A DNA stretch of 12,094 nt, taken from positions 1 to 12,094 of the forward strand of contig JAGHBR010000201.1 in the NCBI GenBank assembly GCA_021160885.1, read 5' to 3'. Numbering within the stretch: position 1 is the first letter of the stretch; each line of letters begins with the position of its first letter. Positions 1 through 7,766 of this stretch are shown one piece after another. A program made the translations under genes and the position numbers. The DNA is from Caldisericaceae bacterium. GTDB taxonomy: Bacteria > Calditrichota > Calditrichia > Calditrichales > Calditrichaceae. The notes under the pieces were generated by a model that was not told where the DNA came from, made no database searches, and was given only the letters and a program-made list of their open reading frames with translations.

Positions 1-177
1 AGCTTTTTCCATGCTTATTTCATGGCACTTCTAAATTTACTACGCATTTTTTTCACAGCTATTCATTGTTTACATAGCATTTTTTGCTGATTATTGACTT
101 TTACTTTCATTGATAATTTTTAATTCTTTTATAAACAAAAACTTAAGAAATAAAAATAATTACCGAATTTTTTGGCA

Positions 178-194
178 TAATACTTGAAGTATTA
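178..194. promoter_or_regulatory. Perfect 17-bp palindrome upstream of gene 1 (possible operator)
   Basis: The sequence TAATACTT-G-AAGTATTA has perfect 8-base arms around a single central base and ends 44 bases before the ATG at 239. Its position between a likely promoter and the ribosome binding site fits a dimeric repressor or activator site. A weak promoter overlaps it: TTGGCA at 172-177 and TAAAAT at 193-198, with 15-bp spacing. Seen: the symmetry. Inferred: the regulatory role. In such AT-rich DNA a chance palindrome is possible, but 8 of 8 matched pairs is notable. Confidence 0.4.
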
Positions 195-227
195 AAATTG
201 AAAAAATCGCAATGTAAAATCAACCTT

Positions 228-235
228 AAGGAGGT
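228..235 (+). promoter_or_regulatory. Full-length Shine-Dalgarno of gene 1
   Basis: AAGGAGGT is complementary over all eight bases to the 16S anti-Shine-Dalgarno. It lies 3 bases before the ATG at 239 (4 bases from the GGAGG core), which is close but workable. It fixes the start codon, because later starts would lose the signal peptide. It suggests strong translation. Confidence 0.8.
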
Positions 236-238
236 ACC

Positions 239-2437
239 ATGAAGCGATCTAAACTATTTACCGTGTTAGCGGGCTTAATCATTGTGATGATGGCCTTTGG
301 CCTGACACAAGCCCAATATTTGGGGTTCGATGCTGTAATTACCGGCCATGTAACTGCTGGCGATGATTCTGTTCCAGTGCCCAACTTTAAAATGATGCTC
401 ACTTTTAAAGATGATACCACAGGTTTTCGCGTCCCGATAATAACCGATTCAACTGGCTTCTATTCACAAACGGTGGTCATAAACAAAACCTACACACTTA
501 CCAGCCTTGACACCATGACCTATTATGGTTTTAGTGAAAAAATCGAAGTAAAAGAAAAATATGTTGAACACAACATTCCCCTGACCAAACGGACCGATCT
601 GGTTAACGTAAATGGCTCTGTTACTTTTAATGATAATGGCGTTGAAACAGACGTTTACTTCCTGAAATTACCGAACGATGTGGATTTAAATGACTTCAGA
701 GAATATGAAGTATACTTTAGAGTTCCAAAGCCTTTATTGAAATGGGCGTCTTATAATACACAGTCTGATGCTTCGGGTAATTTCGCCTTGGAAATGATTC
801 CAGGGAAATATGTAGTTCACATTCCTGCCGATCACAAGGCTGGTTATTTGACTTTCTGGGCTGTTTTTGAGGTAACCGGTGATACGACTCTGGATGCTTT
901 CGTGCTGAAAGAATTGCAGACAATTTCCGGAAATGTTTCGAATATGGATGATTATGACATGGTAACCGTTTACGCTCATCCTCTCAATCCACCGCGTCGT
1001 CCTTTTATGGCTACACCAGATTCAGCTACAGGTGATTATTTACTGGAAGTGGCACCAGGAACCTATGTCGTACGCTGTGTTGCTTATTTTGACGATTATC
1101 GTTATATGGTATTCTATGACAGCGTATTTACTCCTAAAGAAGCTGAAAAAATTGATGTACATTCAGATGTATCTGGTATCGACTTTAATTTACCAGATCC
1201 TATGGTTTATCCGTTCAGCATTAGTGGAACAGTCACCAGCCGCCAGAGTGGTTTACCATTAGAAGGCGCTAATGTCGCTTTTGTTAGCTACAATTTCCTG
1301 AGCAACCTGTGGCAAGCTTATGATGCAACGACCGATGCCGATGGTCATTACAGAATTGAAGGTTACACCATGCTTCAGGAAGATTCATTGATCGGCTTTG
1401 CATGGAAAGATTCAACTTTCTTCGCTCAGTTCTATCAAGATGAAGCAACTTTCCACACAGCAGATCCGATCGTTTACCATGCTAATGAAGATGTAACCGG
1501 CATAGATTTCGCTCTGGATACTATTGACACAGAAAATGGTTTCAGGATTTCGGGTATGTTAATGAATGAAGAGGGTGAACCAATTCCTATGGGCCAGGTT
1601 ACGGCTTACACTACAGCTACCAATGTTGGTGTGATTACCACTCAGGTGGATTCTACCGGTCACTATTCTTTTGATCCAGTCTTCCCAACTGGTAGTATTG
1701 TTTACTTGACAGCCTGGGGTGGTTTTGATTACCTGCCCGAAATTTACAACGATGCCAAAACCTGGAAAGAGGCTGATGCGATCTTTATCCAGGGCTCTGA
1801 TGTAACCGGTATTAACTTCATCCTAGAAGAGAAAAAACCGACTCGTCTGCCGTTAGCTAAAATTAAAGGTTGGCTGAAAAAACAAACCGGAAGTCTGGCC
1901 AAAGCATCTGCTGCTGATACCTACACCGGCGACATCGTTTATGTTCGTCCTGAAGGTGAAAAAGAATGGACCAGCTACGCTTACGTGAAATCGGATGGTA
2001 GCTTTGACGTTCCGGTTGAATCGGATGGTGTTTATGAATATCTGGTCACTGATAGAGATGGCGGCGAAGTAAGAGGCACCATTACGGTTGAAAATTTAGA
2101 GGCCGAAGTCACTGTTGATATTACCGGAATTTCCAATCCTTCCGACAATCTGGTAATCAAAACAGATCAACTGTTTGATGCTTACCCGAATCCATTCAAC
2201 CCAAGCACCACGATTCGTGTGCAAATAGCCACTGCCAGCCAGGTTAAGTTAGTTATCTACAACGTGCTTGGTCAAAAAGTAAAAACCCTGTTTAATGGCA
2301 ACTTACAACCTGGATCTAAAAAGTTCGTCTGGAACGGTCGCGACGATTCAGGACGTCAGGTAGCCAGTGGTCTATATTTCTATCAGTTGAAAACTCAGAA
2401 CACGGTTCAAACAAAAGCCGTTATGTTCCTGAAATAA
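239..2437 (+). CDS. Secreted multi-domain carboxypeptidase-regulatory-like protein with T9SS type A sorting domain
   Basis: This 732-residue protein is probably exported and surface-displayed. A Sec signal peptide (MKRSKLF, then a hydrophobic stretch to about residue 21, TQAQ cleavage region near 26) is followed by repeated beta-sandwich units. These have the 'ISGxVT...' opening and 'TDxxGxY' turn typical of carboxypeptidase-regulatory-like (CarbopepD_reg/DUF4480-type) domains, at roughly 33-115, 122-222, 228-318, 327-427, 436-529 and 560-628. Three of the units end in a related block (Y-x-D near 293, 399 and 503, closing with DV[ST]GI[DN]F), a period of about 105 residues. Residues 648-732 form a T9SS type A sorting domain: YPNPFNPSTT, then YNVLGQ, then GLYFYQL, ending in FLK. 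No catalytic motif is visible, so a structural, adhesive or carbohydrate-contacting role is inferred. It appears monocistronic, with its own leader and a terminator directly after it. Confidence 0.85.
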   Translation: MKRSKLFTVLAGLIIVMMAFGLTQAQYLGFDAVITGHVTAGDDSVPVPNFKMMLTFKDDTTGFRVPIITDSTGFYSQTVVINKTYTLTSLDTMTYYGFSEKIEVKEKYVEHNIPLTKRTDLVNVNGSVTFNDNGVETDVYFLKLPNDVDLNDFREYEVYFRVPKPLLKWASYNTQSDASGNFALEMIPGKYVVHIPADHKAGYLTFWAVFEVTGDTTLDAFVLKELQTISGNVSNMDDYDMVTVYAHPLNPPRRPFMATPDSATGDYLLEVAPGTYVVRCVAYFDDYRYMVFYDSVFTPKEAEKIDVHSDVSGIDFNLPDPMVYPFSISGTVTSRQSGLPLEGANVAFVSYNFLSNLWQAYDATTDADGHYRIEGYTMLQEDSLIGFAWKDSTFFAQFYQDEATFHTADPIVYHANEDVTGIDFALDTIDTENGFRISGMLMNEEGEPIPMGQVTAYTTATNVGVITTQVDSTGHYSFDPVFPTGSIVYLTAWGGFDYLPEIYNDAKTWKEADAIFIQGSDVTGINFILEEKKPTRLPLAKIKGWLKKQTGSLAKASAADTYTGDIVYVRPEGEKEWTSYAYVKSDGSFDVPVESDGVYEYLVTDRDGGEVRGTITVENLEAEVTVDITGISNPSDNLVIKTDQLFDAYPNPFNPSTTIRVQIATASQVKLVIYNVLGQKVKTLFNGNLQPGSKKFVWNGRDDSGRQVASGLYFYQLKTQNTVQTKAVMFLK

Positions 2438-2464
2438 ACACACCCACCCAAAGCCCACAAAGCG

Positions 2465-2498
2465 AAAAGCCCCGAAGCCGGATGCTTCGGGGTTTTTT
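2465..2498 (+). terminator. Rho-independent terminator of gene 1
   Basis: A perfect 9-bp stem, CCCCGAAGC (2470-2478) with GCTTCGGGG (2484-2492), encloses the 5-base loop CGGAT and is followed by six Ts (2493-2498). The A-run at 2465-2468 can pair with the Ts. The stem begins 32 bases after the stop codon. It separates gene 1 from gene 2 and is the only canonical intrinsic terminator I found in the window. Confidence 0.93.
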
Positions 2499-2604
2499 AT
2501 TTTTAGATTTCGATTACTCAAATTTGTGTTTTTAATCATATTGTTTTACCTTGAAATTTATTACTCATTAAATTACATCGTGCTTTTTAACAACAGGGCT
2601 CAAT

Positions 2605-5136
2605 ATGATGAAACCCATATTATTGACTTCGATTCTTGTTTTCGGCTTAATAAGCTTAAGTCGGACGCAAACAATCCAAAATGTAACCCGGCTAAGTACC
2701 ACACAATTTAGTCCCGTTTCAGGTGAAGACTTTGTTGTTGCCGATGTATGGGGATTTACAGATGAAGGTCGTGAATATGCCGTGTTAGCCAGAACCGAGG
2801 CTGGTGTTTCTATCATCGATGTAACAAATCCCACTCATCCTGTCATTGCTGGTTTTGTGCCTATTGCGGCTGGTGGACATAATCTATTCCACGCCAAATA
2901 TTACAATGGTTATATTTACACCGTGATGCGACCTGGTCCCTTACAAATCATTGATGCGCGAGATCCCTACAACCCTACAATCGTTAAAGAATATTCGACT
3001 GGTTTCAACGAAGCGTATGTTATTTTCATTTGTGATTCAGTTGCTTATCTGGCCGATGTAGAAAGCAGCAGAGAAGGTGTAAGCCTGATTGCCCTGGATA
3101 TTTCAGATCCGGTAAATCCTGTTGAACTGGGTACCTGGTACAGAACCTATCATCACATCTTTGTCAGAAATGACACATTAATCGGTTTTGTCCAAAAAGG
3201 TGAAGTTGATTTTTTGGACGTTTCGGATCCTTCCAATATTCAAAACATTTACACTGTAGAAAACACTGGCTCTAAAACACACAGCGGCTGGCTTCATGAT
3301 AGAGGGGAATTGTTAACCATAGATCACGAATTAATTGGTGGTCATCTGGCATTGTGGGATGTAAACCCATTAAATTACAGTTCAATGCTGTCTGAATACA
3401 GCACCGCGACTAATAATGTGGGTGAAACTTCATTGCACCATTCCCGATGGTACTTTGATTTGATTTACATGTCTTACTGGGAGGATTGTTTTCGAGTTGT
3501 GGATGCATCTGACCCTTTAAACTTACAGGAAGTGGCGGTTTACGATACGATTCAGCCTAATCCCGATGCACTTTATCGGGGGATGTGGGGCTGCTATCCT
3601 TACTTACCTTCAAGAAATGTTCTTGTGAGCGATCCTAAGGTTGGCCTGATTGTTCTGGATTATGTTAATGATGGCCCTGGTGTTTCAAGGCAGGAGATTG
3701 ACACAACGTATTTTTATGGCAATATCTTCCGAGGACAATTCTCTCAACTGAATGGTAATCCCATTGATACCTCAGCTTCTTATGTTTTTTACCGGTTTTC
3801 CACGCAAAATACATGGCAAAAATCAAAGGTTCGTACACTGGGAGTACCTGATTCATTCTTTTTCGAAATAACTTTAAATAGTCAGGCCAGCTATCTGGAT
3901 TATTATTTGCAATTAAAAGACAATCAGTCGCAAAAAACGCGAGTACCAGGTCTTGCACCGTCTTTAGATTTCATCCGAACTAAAATCATTAGCGTTGGTA
4001 CTACCATTCCAGAAATTTATCTTAGTGAAATTAGTGACGGGGCAAATGCTCAAAATGCGTTCATCGAGATCTACAATGCTTCGGGACAAGATATTGATCT
4101 TACTTTAGCTAAAATTGTTCGGTGCAGTTCCGGTTCAGATAATCAGTTTAATGTCGCTTATTTTGTGTTTGATCTTGACCAGGATGAAATATCGTCTCCT
4201 TATTCTACAATGGTGCCCGCATACGGTTTTTTAATTATTGCTAATGGCAGTGACAGGGCTACCTTTGAAAGTGAATGGGGCCCTTTACCTGCTAATGCCA
4301 ATTTTAACCCGGGAAATTCGAACTTGCAAATTGGTCAGGGAAGTGGAACACGCTGGGTTTTATTAGTGGGAGGCAATGCAAATGCTTTTGATGGTACCAT
4401 TATTGATCGGACACCTTCCAATATTGGAGGCGAAAACCAATACGCTCGGCAACAAACGGTTGGTAATTGGGTTGTTAGTTCCAATTCCTCTGATGCTACA
4501 CCTGGTACTTTAGCCAACGATCAATCTTTACCAGTAAACCTAATTACATTTAAGGCTCATTACACGGGTTCGGGCATTCAATTGACCTGGGAGACGGCTT
4601 CGGAATTTAATAATTTAGGGTTTCAAATTCTCAAACGAGTTGCAAATCACAGTTATGCTCTTCTGGCAAACTATGAAAATGCCCCGTCCCTCAAAAGTAA
4701 AGGTAATGGGGCATTGGGATTTCGCTACACATTTGAAGATACCGAGATCATTACTGGTCAACATTACAGTTATGTTTTACAGAGTGTTTCGTATTCCGGT
4801 CACACCGTTTCGCTTGATACGTTAACCATTTTCACTAACGAACGAATGGTAATAACAAATACTCCAATCCAGATCAGTAGCTATCCCAATCCCTTTAATA
4901 GTCAAACTGAAATTTTCATTCAACTTAATAAGGAAATAAAAACTTCTCCCCAAATACAAATTTTTGATTTAAACGGACGTGTGATTAAACAGTTTAAAGC
5001 GGAGCCCTCTTCATCCTACCATCTGAAATGGGATGGTAAAGATGAATTTTCAAAAAATTTACCTTCTGGAATTTATTTTTTACGAGTAAAAAGCGGACTG
5101 TTAGAACATACTAAGAAATTATTACTGGTGCGTTAA
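2605..5136 (+). CDS. Secreted choice-of-anchor-B / LVIVD-repeat protein with lamin-tail domain and T9SS type A sorting domain
   Basis: This is an 843-residue exported protein with a signal peptide at 1 to about 21. Residues 30-352 carry repeated 'G[VL].I[IL]D..[DN]P..P' units (GVSIIDVTNPTHP at 68-79, PLQIIDARDPYNP at 112-124, LIALDISDPVNP at 161-172, VDFLDVSDPSN, FRVVDASDPLN). These are LVIVD beta-propeller-like repeats in the arrangement of the choice-of-anchor-B family. Residues about 360-465 are a probable unassigned beta domain. Residues 470-635 resemble a lamin-tail domain (IYLSEISDG, AFIEIYNASG, GFLIIANGSD, ATPGTLAN). Residues 641-745 are a FnIII-like module (SLPVNLITFKA, WETASEFNNLGF). 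Residues 759-843 are the T9SS tail (YPNPFN, IFDLNGR, SGIYFLRV, LLLVR). The start is ATG 2605 or the adjacent ATG 2608, with AGGG at 2595-2598 as a weak Shine-Dalgarno. No enzyme motif is seen; a cell-surface binding role is inferred. Its TAA overlaps the stop of the opposing HAD gene. Confidence 0.85.
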   Translation: MMKPILLTSILVFGLISLSRTQTIQNVTRLSTTQFSPVSGEDFVVADVWGFTDEGREYAVLARTEAGVSIIDVTNPTHPVIAGFVPIAAGGHNLFHAKYYNGYIYTVMRPGPLQIIDARDPYNPTIVKEYSTGFNEAYVIFICDSVAYLADVESSREGVSLIALDISDPVNPVELGTWYRTYHHIFVRNDTLIGFVQKGEVDFLDVSDPSNIQNIYTVENTGSKTHSGWLHDRGELLTIDHELIGGHLALWDVNPLNYSSMLSEYSTATNNVGETSLHHSRWYFDLIYMSYWEDCFRVVDASDPLNLQEVAVYDTIQPNPDALYRGMWGCYPYLPSRNVLVSDPKVGLIVLDYVNDGPGVSRQEIDTTYFYGNIFRGQFSQLNGNPIDTSASYVFYRFSTQNTWQKSKVRTLGVPDSFFFEITLNSQASYLDYYLQLKDNQSQKTRVPGLAPSLDFIRTKIISVGTTIPEIYLSEISDGANAQNAFIEIYNASGQDIDLTLAKIVRCSSGSDNQFNVAYFVFDLDQDEISSPYSTMVPAYGFLIIANGSDRATFESEWGPLPANANFNPGNSNLQIGQGSGTRWVLLVGGNANAFDGTIIDRTPSNIGGENQYARQQTVGNWVVSSNSSDATPGTLANDQSLPVNLITFKAHYTGSGIQLTWETASEFNNLGFQILKRVANHSYALLANYENAPSLKSKGNGALGFRYTFEDTEIITGQHYSYVLQSVSYSGHTVSLDTLTIFTNERMVITNTPIQISSYPNPFNSQTEIFIQLNKEIKTSPQIQIFDLNGRVIKQFKAEPSSSYHLKWDGKDEFSKNLPSGIYFLRVKSGLLEHTKKLLLVR

Positions 5137-5942
5137 AAAATTTCTTTAAGAATTCCGGTTTTATCAGAATTTAAGATTTCAAATTTATTTTTCAATTCCT
5201 GAGGAGCAGAATTAACAACAAAGGCCTGCCCGGCCCATTCCAGTAAAGCAACGTCGTTAAAATCATTACCAATGGCCAGCGTCTTTTTTGCCGAAATTTT
5301 CAAGCGTTTAGATAGCCATTGTGCAGCCAGGGCTTTATTAGTGTTTTTATTGAAAATTTCAACCCAAACAGTTTGGCCATCAAGTGGCGAGGTTGCCTGA
5401 ACCACGCATATTTGTTCTTCCAGAATGCGTAATTCTCGTTTAATCATCCCCAAATTATGGGTAATTACCAGAACTTGACTGGCCGGTTCTCTGGCTTTTC
5501 TTAATTTTAAATCAGAAGCAAAATCCTGATAAAGTTGAAACCGTCTGGAAAAATCCGCAGGTCCTTCTCTACCAATATGGAAATAAAAAAAATGATTATC
5601 TGGCAAAGTATGGTGAACAAAAAAGGAATGATCATTTCGTTTTAAAATAGCAATAACTTTGTCAACTATTGGACCAGCGATTTGACTGGAATGAATAATT
5701 TGTCTGGTTTTCCATTCCATGATGCCCGCGCCTGTGGAAAAAATCAAGTAATCAATGGGGAATGTCTCATCAATCACTTTATTCAGAGAGTACAGAGAAC
5801 GTCCGGTTGCTATCACTCGTGTAAGTTGCCCTTGTAGTTGTTTTAAGATGTCAACATCCGCTTGCGAAATGAATTTTCCAGGCTGAAATAGAGTTCCATC
5901 AAAATCGAGCAATAACATTTCAAATTTTAAGGGCTTTTTCAT
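5133..5942 (-). CDS. Cof-type HAD-IIB family hydrolase (phosphatase)
   Basis: This 269-residue protein is a cytoplasmic Mg-dependent phosphatase of the haloacid dehalogenase superfamily, with no signal peptide. Motif I is D13-F-D15-G-T, with D13 the expected nucleophile and D15 the acid/base. Motif II is ATGRS (T46). The motif III lysine is probably K203 (TNKALAAQWL). Motif IV is G225-N-D227-x-x-D230, the Mg ligands. The large insert between motifs II and III is a C2B-type cap, which together with the length defines the HAD-IIB/Cof group; members usually act on sugar phosphates or phosphorylated cofactors. The substrate cannot be read from the sequence. Its ATG overlaps the TGA of the upstream esterase gene (ATGA). 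No Shine-Dalgarno is visible just before it, so translational coupling is inferred. Its TAA shares a TTAA with the stop codon of the convergent gene. Confidence 0.9.
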   Translation of the reverse strand: MKKPLKFEMLLLDFDGTLFQPGKFISQADVDILKQLQGQLTRVIATGRSLYSLNKVIDETFPIDYLIFSTGAGIMEWKTRQIIHSSQIAGPIVDKVIAILKRNDHSFFVHHTLPDNHFFYFHIGREGPADFSRRFQLYQDFASDLKLRKAREPASQVLVITHNLGMIKRELRILEEQICVVQATSPLDGQTVWVEIFNKNTNKALAAQWLSKRLKISAKKTLAIGNDFNDVALLEWAGQAFVVNSAPQELKNKFEILNSDKTGILKEIF

Positions 5943-7669
5943 TTAGTCAAAACGATCTTTTTACTCAGTTTTATCTCCTTCCCCAAAACCCGAACAAAAT
6001 ATTGCCCGGAAGCCACATCTGTTGCATCCCAGTTCAAATAAAAAGTTCCTGCTTGAAAAGTTTGATCTGCTAAAACGGAGAACTCTCGACCTTCAATATC
6101 AAAAATTGAGATTTTTAGATGACCGGGCCGTTGAACCGAGAGTATCAACCGACCCCCTGCATTGGTTGGATTGGGATAGGTTTTTAAAGACAGGCGAACC
6201 GGTAACGCCCGTCGTTCCCAGATTTTAGAAGGGCCTGATTCAATAGGTAAATGATAAAAAGACAATGCCCCTACTCCACGTTCATTTCTAATCCACGGGC
6301 CCTCATAAGCAGCCGTGGGTAAACGATTGTACGTTGCATTTGGTAGATAGGTTAATAGCCGGGCATTCAATGAAGTTGTGAGCTCAAGTACCACGGTGTA
6401 TCCATTGTTAATGGTGTAACCTTTTTTAACAAAGCCAAAATCATCATCTAAGTAAAAATAATCTTTCATGGAATGATTTAAAGTATCTTCAGGCCAGATA
6501 ACCGGTTGATCATATTCAATGGCAATGGCCGTGTGATTGGTATTCTGGTAATACACTTCGCGAATGTCTGGTGCTTCAATATTTACTGTGTCTGTGGCAT
6601 GGTAAAAATCTCTGGCCACCAATCGAAAAACCCAGGCTGCCATTTGTAAATAACCATCATCGTTGTAATGGCAACCATCATGGCCGACCAGACCACAGGT
6701 TGCCATCACATGAACGTTGTTGTAAGTTTTCTTAAAATTACGCTGTATTTCACGTACATCTGACTGGCGGTCACTACCACAGGTTCCGGGATGTAATTGG
6801 AACACATAAACTTTAGTCAAAGGCTGGTAATCTGTTTTCCATGCATTGTACAGGGTGTCAAACCGTGCAGTGTAGTAATCGGCATCCGGCGTGTTGGAAT
6901 CCGATTCACCCTGATGCCAAAAAATTGCTTTAACGTGATTTTGCACATGAGCTTTGGTTGCCCGATACAAAAGACGTCCGTAAGTTGTTGTTAAATTCAT
7001 GTGATCATTTGAATCCGGTAGATTGTAAGAAATGTTTGAGCCACCACTGCCGCCATTAATAAAACAGGTGGGCATCTGATACTTTTCTAAAATGATTTGT
7101 TGTAAACGCAATCCCCAGGTTCCCACAGCGTAATCACAATCGCTGCACCAGCCTCTTGGAGTTGAAAGCCCCCAGGTCGTATCGGCCGGATCATAATCAT
7201 CATAATTAGTGTGCTTACCAAAACTTCGACAAAATTCGCTTTTAAAATTGTAACTGCTGGCATTGGGATGCGAATTGGATTGCCCATTAATTAAAAACAC
7301 ATCGCCGCAAACGATGCTATCTTCTTCTGCTGCCAATTGTTCATCCAGCCAGATTTCAAAACGGTATTCATACAAACCAGCCACGATTTTGGGATTGAAG
7401 GCAAACTCAGCCTTTGAATTGTTAAAAGACAGATTCTGGGATTGTTCTTTCCACAAATCTGAGTTTTGGAATACTTTTAAGGTAATGCTCTCATATTCTT
7501 GCGATGTCACCCATCCCCTTACAGCAACAATTGCCGAATCCTGCCCATCGCGGGGATAAAGTTGCAGATGAGCCGGGAAGTCAGTAAAGGTAATGGACTG
7601 GGAATAAATAACATTAGTCCACAACAAGACCATGATCATTATCTGAAAAAGCCTAAAAATGTGACGCAT
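5939..7669 (-). CDS. Secreted SGNH-type sialate O-acetylesterase family hydrolase with T9SS type A sorting domain
   Basis: This is a 576-residue exported carbohydrate esterase candidate. A signal peptide (1 to about 23, ending TNVIYS-Q) precedes a small beta domain (about 25-120). The SASA/DUF303-type SGNH core (about 121-355) shows GQSN at 129-132 (Ser131 the likely nucleophile), INGGSGGSNISY at 204-215, WHQGESD at 251-257 and DGCHYNDDGY at 331-340 (Asp331 and His334 completing the triad). The family removes O-acetyl groups from sialic acids or, in many bacteria, from plant-type polysaccharides; which substrate applies here is unknown. A further beta domain spans about 365-485. Residues 495-576 are the T9SS tail (variant YPNPTN, IFDIEGR, SGQYFVRV, IVLTK). 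The Shine-Dalgarno AAGG (7682-7679, extended upstream as a GGGG-rich run to 7688) lies 9 bases before the ATG. It is the first gene of an operon with the HAD phosphatase. Confidence 0.9.
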   Translation of the reverse strand: MRHIFRLFQIMIMVLLWTNVIYSQSITFTDFPAHLQLYPRDGQDSAIVAVRGWVTSQEYESITLKVFQNSDLWKEQSQNLSFNNSKAEFAFNPKIVAGLYEYRFEIWLDEQLAAEEDSIVCGDVFLINGQSNSHPNASSYNFKSEFCRSFGKHTNYDDYDPADTTWGLSTPRGWCSDCDYAVGTWGLRLQQIILEKYQMPTCFINGGSGGSNISYNLPDSNDHMNLTTTYGRLLYRATKAHVQNHVKAIFWHQGESDSNTPDADYYTARFDTLYNAWKTDYQPLTKVYVFQLHPGTCGSDRQSDVREIQRNFKKTYNNVHVMATCGLVGHDGCHYNDDGYLQMAAWVFRLVARDFYHATDTVNIEAPDIREVYYQNTNHTAIAIEYDQPVIWPEDTLNHSMKDYFYLDDDFGFVKKGYTINNGYTVVLELTTSLNARLLTYLPNATYNRLPTAAYEGPWIRNERGVGALSFYHLPIESGPSKIWERRALPVRLSLKTYPNPTNAGGRLILSVQRPGHLKISIFDIEGREFSVLADQTFQAGTFYLNWDATDVASGQYFVRVLGKEIKLSKKIVLTK

Positions 7670-7766
7670 GAAACTGTACCTTCCCCTTAAAATGACTAAT
7701 TTCTAAATGATTTAATAATTTTTAAATTAAAAAACAAGTAGTTTTAATCTGTATTGGGGAGAGATC
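7670..7766. promoter_or_regulatory. Divergent promoter region between the esterase-HAD operon and the subtilase
   Basis: Ninety-seven bases separate the start codons of two divergently read transcripts, so both promoters should lie here. The centre (about 7700-7745) is very AT-rich. On the minus strand, TTGTTT (7737-7732) and TTAAAT (7715-7710), 16 bp apart, could be -35 and -10 elements. No convincing pair was found for the plus strand. The subtilase Shine-Dalgarno is GGGGAG at 7756-7761, 5 bases before its ATG. The divergent layout is seen; the promoter elements are inferred. Confidence 0.4.

Noticed and set aside
9..25. CCATG / CATGG inverted repeat near the left edge
   Set aside because: Only 5-bp arms and no following T-run in a consistent position; too weak to call a terminator.
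94..126. TTGACT plus downstream TAAT-rich hexamers as a sigma-70 promoter
   Set aside because: A good -35 match but no -10 candidate at 16-18 bp; the candidates lie at 12, 14 or 21 bp.
717..979. Minus-strand open frames inside gene 1
   Set aside because: Shadows of the strongly supported plus-strand gene; no family motifs and no ribosome binding sites.
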